Shown in pieces: positions 1-10,995 of a DNA stretch of 64,000 nt. The stretch spans positions 44,733,811 through 44,797,810 of the forward strand of contig OY288239.1 in NCBI GenBank assembly GCA_958450325.1, in the 5' to 3' direction. Position 1 is the first letter of the stretch. The number at the start of each line of letters is the position of its first letter. A program made the translations under genes and the position numbers. The notes under the pieces were generated by a model, which worked only from the letters and a program-made list of their open reading frames with translations, did not search any database and had not been told where the DNA came from. This stretch comes from Agrostemma githago. Its lineage: Eukaryota > Streptophyta > Magnoliopsida > Caryophyllales > Caryophyllaceae.

Positions 1-3000
1 GAATTATATAATGCAAATTCATCGCCCTATTATATAATTTTTCGATGTGAGATAGAGTTTTTCTAAGACTCAAAAGATGTTTGGTTAATATCTATGGACG
101 AATGATTACTCTTATTCATTATATAGAATTTAATCAGCTCATCGTAATTTTTCGATGTGGGATAATTTACTTAATTGTATAGCCTCAAAAGATTAAGGAT
201 CAAAAGATTTTTTTGTTGATATCTAAGAACGAATGATTATTCTTAATTATAATATAGAAATTTATCACATTAATATAAATTTTCGATGTGAGATGATTTT
301 ACTATTTTTATATGTATATGTATTAGATTCATTACTTTTCGAGCAAATAATATGAAATTCATAACTTTATAATAATTTTTCGATGTGGGAAAATTTCACA
401 CACGTTTTGTAGTCTTAAGAGCCTTTTTAAGACTCAAAAGAGAAATTTTTACTTAAGTTTATTATAGTCTTTTTCTAAAACTCAAAAGATGTTTGGTTTA
501 TATCTATGAAATTCATGACTTTGTAATAATTTTTCGATGTGAGTAATTTTACTTAAGTTTATAGTCTTAAGAATTTTTTTAAGAGTCAAAAGTGTGGGAT
601 AATTTTACTTAACACAAAAACTTATGGTCTTAAGAATTTTTTTTAAGACCCAAAAGAGTTTATTTTTCCATCTAAGTTATTTATATATTAGAATTCGATC
701 ACCTTATTACGGAGTATACTTTTGGACAAATGATTATCTAAAACGAATGATTTCTCTTATTTATGATATCTCATCATAATTTTTTGATGTGTGATAATTC
801 TATTTAAATTTATAGTTTTAAGAACTCTTTTTAGGACTCAAAATATTTCCAATTAATATTTAAAGACAATGATTACTTTTAGTTATATAATAGAATTTCA
901 TCACTTTTTTGTAATTTTTTGATGTGGGATAATTTTACTTCAATTTATAGCCATAATAGGAGTGTTATAAGATTCAAAAAAAATTGATTAATATCTAAAA
1001 CGAATAATTTCTCTTACTGATGATGTAGAATTTTACCACCTCATCATGATTTTTTGATGCGGGATAATTTTAATTTAGTTTATATAGTCTTAAAAAGTTC
1101 TTCTAAGACTCAAAAGATTTCTCGTTGATATCTAAAAACAAATGATTGTTTTTATTCCGTATTTATATAGTAGAATTTCTATCACCTTATTATAATTTCT
1201 CGATGTGGGATAATTTTACTTAAATTTATAGCTTTAAGAGCTTTTATAAGACAATTTTTTGGTTAATATCTAAAAACGAATGATGTCTCTTATTTGTGAT
1301 ATAGAATTTCAATCACCTCTACTTAGGTTTATAGTCTTAAAAACTCTTTTTAGAACTCAGATTTTTCTTAATATAAACACGAATGATTTCTCTTTTCCAT
1401 TAGCTTACGGTCCTAAGAGCATTTTTAAGACTCAATTTAGTTGATATCCAAGGACAAACGCTTATTATTTATAATATAGAATTCATTACATCATCATAAT
1501 TTTTTGATGTGAGACAACGTTAGGATAATTATAATAATAAAAGAGTTTGTTTTTATATCTAACTTAGAATGAGCGATTACTCTTATTTATATAATAAAAT
1601 TCGATCACCTTATTATAAATTTTTGATGTGGGATAATCTCGCCTAAGTTTGTAGTTTCAAGTACTTTTGTAAGACTCAATTTTTTTCTATAGTAAGAACA
1701 AATGATTTATCTTATTTATAATATCAAATTCCATCACCTCGTAGTTTTTCGATATAGAATAATTTTGACTTAAATTTAGATATAGTCTTAAGAACTCTTG
1801 TAATAATTTTACTTGAGTTTATAGTCTTAAGAGGTTTTTAAGACTCAATTGAGTTTTGGAAGATATCTAATAACAAATGATTAGTCATAATCTCTTAAGA
1901 CTCAATTGAGTTTTGGAAGATATCTAATAACAAATGATTAGTCATAATTTGGAGGAATAATTACTTTTATTTGTATAATAAAATTGTATCGTCTTATTGT
2001 AGAATTAATTACTCTTATTTCTTATTCTAAGCCTATAAAGTTTTTTTTATTGATTTTAAGAACGAATGATTAGTCTTATGTATAATATAGAATTTCATTA
2101 TCATAATTTTTTGATGTGGGATAATTTACTGTCTCAAGAACTCCTTTTAAGACCCAAAAAAACACATGGTTACTCTTATTTATAATATAGAATCATCATC
2201 TTATTTTAATTGTTTCGATGTGGGATAATTTTAAGTTTGTAGTCTTATTAATAGTTTTTTTAAGACTCCAAAAATTTTTAGTTGATATTCAAAAACAATG
2301 ATTACTCTTATTTATATTATAGAATTTCATAACTTCATTATAATTTTTCGATGTGGGATAATTATTTAAGGTTATAATCTTAATAGTTCTTTATGACTCA
2401 AAAGATTTTTGATGGATATCTAAAGACGGATGATTACTATTATTTATAATAATAAAATTCTATCACCTCATTATAATTTTGATGTGATTAAGAGCTTTTT
2501 TTAAGACTAAAAAGTTTTTTTCGGTTGATATTTAAAGACAAATGATTATTCTTATTTATAATATAGAATCTCATTGTCATAATTGTTTTTGATGTGGGAT
2601 AATATAATTTACTCTTTTAAGAGCTCTTTTTAAGACTCAAACAAAAGTACACATGATTACTTTAGTATAAAATATCATCGGATAATTTTAAGTTTGTAGT
2701 CTTACTAAGCTTTTTTAAGATTCAATTTTTTGGTCGATATTTAAAAACAATGATTCCAAAACCTCATCATTATTTTTCGATGTGGGATAATTTTTCAAGG
2801 TTTATAATCTTAAGAGCTCCTGAAGACTCAATTTTTTTTGGTGGATATCTAAGCACAGATAGATTACTCTTATTTATAATATAGAATTTCAATCACCTTA
2901 TTATAATTTGTGGATGTGGGATAACTTTACCTTTTTTATACGTAATAAATTCATCACTTTTTCGATCAAATAATATGAAATTTATATTCTAATGAAAGCA

Positions 3001-3180
3001 TTTTCTACCACGAATCTAATTATTTCATCTTTATAATTTTTTTTACGATAATTTTTTGTTAAATGAAATTTAAAGGTTTTAAGATACAAATTATAAAACA
3101 TCACATTAATATAAAAGATTTAATGTATTATTATAATAATTAAAAGATTCTCTACTTGGTTTTTTTATTATTAATGATAC
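1..3180. repeat. Degenerate tandem repeat array (about 105-155 bp units)
   Basis: The stretch repeats one theme at least 18 times: a TTTTCGATGTGGGATAATTT core, then TTTATAGTCTTAAGAGC, then TTTTTAAGACTCAAAAGA, then ATATCTAAAAACGAATGATT, then CTTATTTATAATATAGAATT. Cores are seen near 44, 152, 284, 378, 532, 785, 918, 1201, 1622, 2113, 2217, 2349, 2592, 2776 and 2911, so spacing is usually 105-155 bp, with indels and missing modules. No long ORF lies inside. Decay between units is high, so the array is old. It runs off the left edge of the window. An inverted, shorter copy is at 9885-10560, which argues for a dispersed element with internal tandem repeats rather than a chromosomal satellite block. 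Confidence 0.85.
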
Positions 3181-3206
3181 TTTCCTAATCTAAGTTTTGC
3201 TGCAAC

Positions 3207-3229
3207 GGACCAATCATATCGCTCGAAAA
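3207..3229 (-). repeat. Conserved terminal motif of the tandem-repeat element, left copy
   Basis: The minus strand reads TTTT then CGAGCGATATGATTGGTCC. The same 23 bases occur on the plus strand at 9909-9931. In both places the motif sits at the edge of the tandem array and points into it, so it probably marks one end of the element. TA-rich sequence followed by this motif resembles the 5' ends of plant non-autonomous Helitrons, but no matching 3' hairpin-CTRR end was identified. Confidence 0.6.
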
Positions 3230-3305
3230 TTTTTATTTAATGGCAATAATCATAATCATTATATATATATATATTGATTATGATTATTGCCGTTAAATAA
3301 AAATT
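3228..3305. repeat. Long near-perfect palindrome (hairpin)
   Basis: Arms 3228-3258 and 3275-3305 are inverted copies of about 31 bp with one T/G mismatch. They surround a short TA-rich loop. The inner 17 bp (GGCAATAATCATAATCA and its complement) match perfectly. The hairpin touches the array end motif on its left. It could be a small foldback element or the terminal hairpin of the repeat element. It encodes nothing. Confidence 0.8.
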
Positions 3306-3429
3306 AAAGGTGAAAAAGGAAGGTGGATGGGTAACCGGTCACATATACTACTCTGGTTTAATAACTCCAATATTACGTATTATTCTCAGATTTATTAAGA
3401 TTGATACTATTTTGCGAAGACACCCTATA

Positions 3430-5308
3430 ATTGGTATTATTGTCGTTAAATAACCCTAATAAAAATAGTAATTACAGAACAATTTAAGTATTAATACCCA
3501 AAAATTATTATTAAACCTAAAATTGATATTTTCCAAAGACTTATATTTTTTTCCCAAAATGTCAAAATTCCAGAATTCATAAATTCAATAAAACCGTCTT
3601 TTAAAACTCGTTTTCACAATTAACAATTTTTTTATTAAAATTATCGTTCCTAATATTTTATTAAAACAATAAAATCATAAAAAATACATTTTTCTAAAGA
3701 ACTAACAGGAACATTTCTCTCCAAATTTAAAACAGAAACCAAAAATCAAAACTCAAAAAGACAAACATGGTTTTAACGCTAAACGGCGATTTAAATTGAT
3801 TAATTAATTCACCCACTTAACAATTCTGAAAAATTATGAACAAATTCAGAAAAATCTTTTTCATCAAAAAGGTTATCCACGCCAAATTTCAAATTAAAAT
3901 AAAATGTATGTATAAGAACTAAAAATCATTTTTTAATCATTTTTGTCCGAAAACGGTAATAATTCAATAATCGATACTTAAAATATCGAAAAAATATAAA
4001 ATTATCAAAAACATCATTTTTACATAATATATTTATATTTTACATGTTTAGGCCGAATATTACTATTTTACAAAACAATACAACAATTTAATCGTTAATC
4101 TCGTAAAAGCGATAAAAATACCGAAACATGCAAATTTTTACGACTTTAAAAATTTTCCGTATTACATGACATATATATTATCAAAAATAAAATTATAATT
4201 ATGTACATGCAATTACACAAATAAAATCATGCAATACCGAGTAACATCGTCGTTACCTCTAATCCAAATCTGAATTGATAATATATTTGTCTTCTGCGGG
4301 ATCGTCTCGTAAGCCTACAAAATAATAAAATCCATGGTATGAAAATACCATGAGATGGCTGAAAAATCAAGAGAGAAAGTGATTGAAACAAGTTCAGTTA
4401 ATACCTTTACGACGAAGATGAATAAAGGATTGAAACAAGCAAAAATAAGAGACGGAAGAGGGGTGCTTGACACGATTTTCTGGCCAAAAATGGCTGCTGA
4501 AAACTTCAGATCTCATGAACCAAAAAGAAATAAAAAGAGGAGGTATTTGCCTTGATTAAAATTGATGTAAATTGAATGAGAAAATGTGAAAGGATTAAGC
4601 ATTAATGGAGCTTTTATAATTGATGAAAACAAGGTACATGCATACTACACAACTTGACCAAAATGATGTATGTGGAGGTTGAAAGTTTTTGAATGAATCA
4701 TCACATTAATACTTAGTAAAAATATCTTGTGAAATAATTGTTCTTTTAAAAAGCATAAAAATAATAAGTTGTAAAAATATGTAGTAGTAGTAGTAGTAGA
4801 AGTAGTAGTGTGACATGGGGGTCACGGTACAAAATGGTGGGAAAAAGGGTCCCAAAATAATTGTAGGTTGATAAAAAGAAAGATCGTAAAATTATTAAAG
4901 GTATTTCAAAGCAATCGAGTAAACCTCGTTAGAAAATAATTATTTACGAGATTTCATAATAAAATCATTGAAGGATAAATTTTCATAAATAAAAATATAT
5001 CTTGGCTGAAAATATTATATAAATATGTTTAGACATTTTTAGGAAAAGAAATAACTTAAATCCGAACTTAAAACGTTAATTCGTAGAGAATTAGGATTTC
5101 TCGCGGAAAAATAAATAGTTTGCGATGAAAATCAAATAAATAGATTTAAAAGAATTAACATCTTTTAAAATAAAAATAAATATTATTTGACTCGAAAATA
5201 AAAATAAACCTTGGAAAAATTATGAAACAAAATGCCGAAACGTGATAGAGTTATGACGAAATCATAACGGAAAAGATAAAATCGCTACGAAAAATAGTGG
5301 GTGCTACA
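3430..5308 (-). mobile_element. Partial LTR of family LTR-B, minus strand
   Basis: Read on the minus strand, the segment begins TGTAGCACCC at 5308, a canonical LTR start. It then follows the same order of motifs as the plus-strand copy at 10996-13839. One example is a block ending AGGTAACGACGATGTTACTC near 4240 (minus), which matches AGGTAACATTGACACGTTAC near 11877. It also matches 51400-52489. The far end is not preserved and fades near 3430 beside the palindrome. No internal region or second LTR was seen. A 66-codon plus-strand reading frame at 4355-4555 has no recognisable domain and is not called. The host superfamily is probably Ty3/gypsy; this is an inference from the TGTAACACCC-type start. 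Confidence 0.6.
4781..4810. repeat. (GTA)n microsatellite
   Basis: Ten GTA/AGT units with one A-for-T change, lying inside the minus-strand LTR-B fragment. Confidence 0.9.
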
Positions 5309-5396
5309 CTCTTCTATATACTATATACTCCTATATTCATTTCCCACCATTGCTAATTTATTATGACATCAACTACAAGTCTACCAGTAAAACTAA

Positions 5397-6503
5397 GGAT
5401 AAATTACAAAACACGGATAAATTACAAAACACCACCATGAGTTTACCGTGTTTATAAAATACCACCATGAGTTTACTGTATTTTACAAAATATCACCATG
5501 TATTTTGTTTTTTTTTAATACAAATTACCACCTATATTCCTCCGTATTTTTTCAAACTCCCACCGTATTTCATTTCCGATCTTCATTTAACTTAATTCAT
5601 GACTTATTAAATGACTAAACTCTACAATGACAAAAATACCCTTTACAAATTTTCTTATTTTTCTTCTCCACAATGGCACATACCCAATTACAATTAAAAT
5701 ACTAAACTAAATGTTTTGTACAAACAAAGTAATTAACCAAAATCGTACTTTGTACTCTGTAACATTCAGCACCATTATTATTCATCACTATCATCATCTG
5801 GAGAGAGAGAGAGAGAGAGAGAGAGTTTAGAGGCGGTGAATAATTTACCGACGCTTAGCGGTGAGTTTGGAGAGGTCTTTACTGAGGTGGAAAAGAGCGG
5901 CGATAGTGGTGGAGTCGGAGGAGAAAGTGTGGGGAGTTTCAGAGGAGGGATGTAAGAGATGACGGCGGATATGAGTCCATTGTTGGAACAAGGACGTAAG
6001 AAATGACAGACATTACCGACGGAGGGAGGTTAGCAAAGGGTGCACGCCGAAGATCCGCTGAAATTAGGGTTTAAGGAGGGAGATTCTAATCGGACTCTTG
6101 ATGCTCACCGGTGTTGACGTGGTATCGAACCTTCGATACGTGGTGGTGGTTCCTGATTGATTGACGAAAGATGGTTGATAAATTATTTTATTTTTTATTT
6201 TTTGTATTTTTTTGTCATCCTGATCGATGAATTGTTGGGGGTGGTTAACTGATTTGATGGTGATTGTGATTTGTGAGATGGTGCTGATGTTTGGGGGTGG
6301 AGGATGTGTTGGGGCATATTTGTCATTATAGAGTTTAGTCATTTACTAAGACGGAAATTAAGTCAAATGAAGATCGGAAATGAAATACGATGGGAGTTTG
6401 AAAAAATACAGAGGAATATGGTGATAATTTGTAAAAAAAACAAAATACATGGTGACATTTTGTAAAATATGGTAAACTCATGGTGGTAATTTGTAATTTA
6501 TCC
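5397..6503. mobile_element. MULE-type DNA transposon, non-autonomous, possible Pack-MULE
   Basis: The ends are long inverted repeats of about 200 bp or more (5397-5640 against 6310-6503) starting GGATAAATTACAAA, with the recurring theme ACCACCATGAGTTTACC. The element is flanked by a perfect 9-bp direct repeat TAAAACTAA at 5388-5396 and 6504-6512. A 9-bp duplication with long terminal inverted repeats is diagnostic for Mutator-like elements. The centre (about 5800-6060) is much more GC-rich than the ends and holds a short minus-strand open stretch containing the residues TIAALFHLSKDLSKLTAKRR, so it may be a captured host exon; the source gene is not recognised. No transposase is present. The 92-codon frame at 6064-6342 is TIR and filler sequence. 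Confidence 0.9.
5800..5826. repeat. (GA)n microsatellite
   Basis: About 13 GA units inside the MULE, at the junction of its left arm and the GC-rich core. Confidence 0.9.
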
Positions 6504-6512
6504 TAAAACTAA

Positions 6513-8101
6513 TGAGACTTTAGTTTGTACTACTATGAACTTTTACGCACACAAAAGAAACATATTCGTAGTATAATAAGATAGTCATAGTCAGACATTT
6601 CACTATACCCTCACTTGTACTCCGTATATTTTATGATGATTGCTTACAAGTACAACAGGTGTAGATCTCATGCAATTGCATAGTTTTCTAAGGAATATAT
6701 AAATAATAAAAAATTAAAGTAATTACTATTCTTTTTTTGGTGATAAACCTTGTATACTTTGTATTATGGTGTTAATATTAGGATACCAAACCTTAATAGT
6801 ATAATACATGAATATATAGAAAATGAAAATGAAAATGACATTTTCAATTAATATAATTAATTGACTCTTTTAATCAAAATGAATAAAAAAATTATATAAA
6901 CTTGCAAATATTTTTTGTTATATTTTTCTATTTTTTATATATCATAAATATTTTCATTGATTTGAGTTTTATAATTATAAGAAAATTAATTGGTGGTTTG
7001 TTTATTTAATTAGTTGTTTCCATAATTAAAAAGTGGAATTAAAAAGAAAATAGAAGTAAAAAATATACGTGTTGAATCTGCGTGTTGTATTTAATACCTT
7101 TTTATCGAGTATGATCATTTCAATCCGACTTAATTCATTTGGATTATTCCAAGCCGGTACGGAATACATCCTAATGACTCTTATCCTGATTCTCCTTGTT
7201 TCCTTCGTGTCATTAATATCACTTACCATATTGAAACATCGGGACTGATAGGCAGACATTTTTTTTGGTATAGTGTAAATTAAATTTAAATGATATATTA
7301 GACCCCGTGCAATAAGCTATTATAAAATGTATGCAATTGATATTTGAAATGTAGTTCTCCTATTAATATAGAAGATTGGAAGATCACATTTGGGATCACA
7401 TTTGATTCTTTTAGTTGACCTATTATAGAAATTATAAGTTGTACGTAACTACAAAGATTGACTCATTAGTATTATATTTGGAATTTATGGCATAATTATA
7501 TGGAAAATAATGTAGATTGATATATGACATAATTATATGGATTATAATTAATGTAGATTATGTAGAATTATGTCAAACGTATAAGTTAAGTACATAATCA
7601 TGTCAAATGTAGATTAATGTAGATTATATATGGAATTATATGGATTCTATAATTATGTTTGATCACGTTAAGTACATAATTAAGTAGACGAATGATGGAT
7701 TTGACCAACCGCCTTAACAACTAAATGATTCAACCAAGATAAGCTCAACCAATAGCCCATGCAAAGTAGGCGGGAAAGACTTGAGATGTGTTATTCTGTT
7801 AGTGAAAAGGGGATGTAACATTGGTACGTACCGTAATATGTACACATGTAATTACGTAGTACTCCGCAAATACTAAGACCACTTCCAAGCAAACAATTTG
7901 CCTGGGTCATGACCCAACAAAGTCATCCTAAACATTAATTAAAGAGGAAATTAGTATGACTTTTCTTTGAATGAGGTCAAGTGATGACCTTTCTTAAGGG
8001 AAGTCATGGCCTCTTTTAATCCTCCATAACCTTGAATTGTCATTTTATGTTTGGTTGGTGCAAACAAAGAGTACAATATGAAATAATGGGGACCATGGGG
8101 T
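6513..8101. other. AT-rich spacer with local imperfect repeats
   Basis: Apart from the replication-protein fragment at 7026-7259, no gene was found. At about 7490-7690 short phrases such as AATGTAGATTAT and CATAATTATATGG recur in direct and inverted order, making a decayed local repeat. The rest is AT-rich without structure that could be assigned. Confidence 0.5.
7026..7259 (-). pseudogene. Fragment resembling RPA1-type single-strand DNA-binding protein N-terminus
   Basis: The 77-codon minus-strand frame contains RIRVIRMYSVPAWNNPNE followed by LSRIEMIILDKK. This is the pattern of the first OB-fold strand pair in plant replication protein A large-subunit-like proteins, which are abundant and often Helitron-associated (basic-hydrophobic strand, R-x-W/Y-x-VP, NP-E, then a hydrophobic strand and D-x-K). 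Only about 50 residues match. After DKK the similarity stops at GTATTAAAT, which could be a splice donor. No other exons, helicase or Rep domain were seen nearby, so it is a captured or decayed piece, not a working gene. Family assignment is from memory of the motif and is moderate. Confidence 0.4.
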
Positions 8102-8111
8102 GGTTGTCACC

Positions 8112-9247
8112 TAGGTTGCACGGACACTCCTCCAAACCAACGTGTCGTGTCGGACACACGTCGGACACACGACGATACGTAGGGATGTCAACGGATCGGT
8201 TTCGGGTCGGGTGGAGCCTCACCCGAATCCATCACCCGAATCCGCATACTCCACCCGATCCATCCGTCACCCGATTAACCCACCACCCGGATCCAATCCA
8301 TCCGTCATCCGCGGGTGATTCGGGTGGATCGGGTGCTTAGCGGATGAAAAATATTTTTTAAAAATACAATAACAAATATACAAATTATAAGATGCGTAAA
8401 GTTTTTTGGGATTTTTTGGTGGTCGGAAATTAAGACGGGGAAAGAAAATCTAAAATGGTGGCCGCCAAAGTGATTACGGAAAATATTTTCTTAGGGTTCT
8501 AACAAAAAAAAAGGATAATGAGTATAAAAATAGAGTGAAATTAATTATTTTTTTTATATATTCATATAATTTTTTTAAAAAATCTATAAACGGGTGAACG
8601 GATCGGGTGACGGGTAAAAAATCTCCACCCGAATCCGACCCGATCCATCACCCGATTCATCCGTCATCCGCTTAAAATCCATTTAGTTCGGGTTATCTTC
8701 CATTAATTTTATTCGGGTGGATGGATTTTGAACGGGTTCAGGTGAAATTGACATCCCTAACGATACGTGTCGGACACCTGTAAAATCGTGTCCGGTTTTT
8801 TTAATTTATTCGGACACGTATCGGACACGGTTCGTCATATTTGGAGACGTGTCCGGCCCGTTTCGTAATATTTAGAGACTCGTCGGACATACCTAATGTT
8901 ATTTTATTGGGTTCCGGATTTAATAAATGATAATATTGTAGGTTTACGGTGGTTAATTAATGCTATAAACACTTATTATAACTAACTAATAATTATATTA
9001 TAGTGGTACAATTGTTTGAATTTTTAAGATTTGATTTTTAACTTCAAATTCATAAGACTTTAATTTTTGTTTTATTATTTTACGATAATTGTGACAGTGT
9101 AAGTAACCAAACGTATATCTTAGGTATAAAAATCTTCAAAATCTCTTTGTTTAAATACGTATATTGATTTTTTTTTTCCTGCCGTGTCCGTGTCATACAA
9201 AATTTGAAATGCCGTGTCACGTGTCCGTGTCCATATCGGTGCACCTA
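8112..9247. mobile_element. MULE-like element with internal hAT insertion
   Basis: The ends read TAGGTTGCAC (left) and GTGCACCTA (right), imperfect inverted repeats continuing into GACACGGACAC-type motifs. Perfect 10-bp direct repeats GGTTGTCACC flank it at 8102-8111 and 9248-9257; a 9-bp duplication with a shifted end is also possible. Arms are rich in GTGTCGGACAC-like motifs. No ORF remains; the 102- and 60-codon frames at 8032-8340 overlap the arms and the hAT core and are artefacts. Length without the nested hAT element is about 550 bp, so it is a short non-autonomous MULE. Confidence 0.8.
8180..8759. mobile_element. Nested hAT-type MITE
   Basis: The termini are TAGGGATGTCAA and its complement TTGACATCCCTA. 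Flanks carry a perfect 8-bp duplication ACGATACG (8172-8179 and 8760-8767). The 8-bp duplication and TAGGGRTGTCAA ends fit the hAT superfamily. Subterminal regions carry many copies of CGGGTGNNGGGT/ACCCGAATCC in both orientations. The AT-rich centre (8341-8590) has no ORF. It is 580 bp and sits in the left arm region of the MULE at 8112-9247, so it is the younger insertion. Confidence 0.9.
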
Positions 9248-9257
9248 GGTTGTCACC

Positions 9258-9884
9258 CTCTCTCTCTCCCCTTTGTCAATATTTCCAACTTATTTTTTAT
9301 TTGAACTAAATTCAAAAATATTTAAAATGTTCTTGTAAAAAAAACATTTAAACATTTAAAATATACTTTGAATAATCTCTTTGATATTTATGAGGCTACA
9401 AAATAAGCTCCATTTTAACATACTTTGAATATTTTTTGAGATAAAAATATTTTATAAACCTAACAATAATCCTGAAAAATATTTTTCTCTTGATTTTTAG
9501 TGTAATAATAAAACAAAAATAGATTAATTAATGGAGGTTCGAGGCTATTAATTTGGGTTGAGAGTTATTATTAAATAATGTTTCGTAACTCGATTTTTAT
9601 TTAAAAAAAATTACTCATTTTAATTTAATACGAGTACCAAATTAACAAAATTATTGATCAGAGTTATAAAAAAATTATTGAGCTTACAGAATTAGAAATA
9701 ATAAATCGCAAAAGTAAGAGAGGTTTTGGTGAGGTGGAGAATGTGGAAATGATTGGATATGTTGGAAAGTGATAAATAATTGGGTTGGTGACCTTCTGGA
9801 TGAAAGAGTTTAAGTGGGTCAAAGTAAATAAGGTGAGATTAAGGGTAGAAATAGGTGGTAACCTAATCAATCAATCAATATATA
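9258..9884. other. AT-rich spacer, nothing recognised
   Basis: No ORF with a recognisable domain, no terminal repeats and no tandem structure were found. A 68-codon minus-strand frame at 9664-9870 is low complexity (TLTHLNSF type) and unsupported. Confidence 0.5.
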
Positions 9885-10560
9885 TATATATATTAATAAA
9901 GTATGAACTTTTCGAGCGATATGATTGGTCCAAATTTTTAATATATTTTTTAAGTTAAATGAATAATATAAAAATTTGTATATGAAAAAAAAAATCCTCC
10001 TTCACCTCAGACTCGATTTTTTTTGAATTTAAATAAAGAATATAGGAATTTGTATACGGAAAAAACAATCCTACCTCAAACTCTAAAAATTATCACTATA
10101 TAAATCGACGATTATTACCCCACAAGTTTTTAGATATTAATTGACAATAAGGGCAATAATTCGTTCTTAGATATTAAACAACAATATTTTGAATCTTAAA
10201 AAGTTCCTAAGATTACAAACTAATTATGATGATGTAATGAAATTCTATATAAATAAAAGTAATAATTCGTTATGAAAAATCTTTTGAGTCTTATAACAAC
10301 TCTAAAGTCTTAAGCTATAAATTGAAGAAAAAATTATCTCACATCGAGAAATTATAATAAGGTGATGAAATTCTATTATACAAAGAAAATGGATCATCCG
10401 TCAACCAGAAATCTTTTAAGTCATAAAAAGAGTTCAAGTAAATTATCCTACATCGATAAATTATGCTGAGGTGATGAAATTCTATATCATAAATAAAAGA
10501 AATCATTCATCCTTACATATCATTATATCAACCAAAAAAATTCCTGGGGACTAACAAAAC
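9885..10560 (-). repeat. Inverted shorter copy of the 1-3180 tandem-repeat element
   Basis: TA-repeat sequence is followed by the shared motif at 9909-9931. The tandem theme then appears in reverse complement: TTATCTCACATCGAGAAATT near 10330, ATCTTTTGAGTCTTATAA near 10280, and TTATCCTACATCGATAAATT near 10440. About three units remain. Orientation is opposite to the 1-3180 array, so the two copies point away from each other. Confidence 0.8.
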
Positions 10561-10995
10561 TTACATCATCAGTGTACTTATTATTATACTTCGTACAAGA
10601 TACTTGAAAAGTCTTCTTAATTTTTTTTAATGTAATTAATTATTATAATTTATTACTAATAGCATGATTCAAGTATTTTATTTGTTTAAGAAAGTGAGAT
10701 AATGTAAGAGATTTATATTTGACAATTTATATAAATTTTCTCAAAGTGTTGCACGATCTTACGTGTACTTAGTTAATCATATGAGCAATATTTTAATCCC
10801 CTATTAGATCAATTATTTATACATTTATTGTGTAAAAAATAAACCCATCTATTTATAATATCATGAAATTTAATTATTCATATCACCATATACACGCTAT
10901 GTACAATATGTTTTTGAATTATGTATGTCAAATTGAGTCTTTTACTTTTCATTGATACGTAAATATTATTTGTCATTTTATTTATTAGTTATTAC
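10561..10995. other. AT-rich spacer, nothing recognised
   Basis: No coding or repeat structure could be assigned. It may contain the far end of the inverted repeat element. Confidence 0.4.

Noticed and set aside
1..3180. CRISPR-like array
   Set aside because: Repeats are long, degenerate and without unique equal-length spacers; the organism is a plant.
4355..4555. 66-codon frame in LTR-B fragment
   Set aside because: No motif, no counterpart recognised in the other LTR-B copies.
6064..6342. 92-codon minus-strand frame
   Set aside because: Lies across the MULE core and right arm and has no recognisable motif.
8032..8340. 102-codon frame overlapping the MULE and hAT arms
   Set aside because: Composed of CACCCGAATCC-type terminal repeats; crosses two transposon borders.
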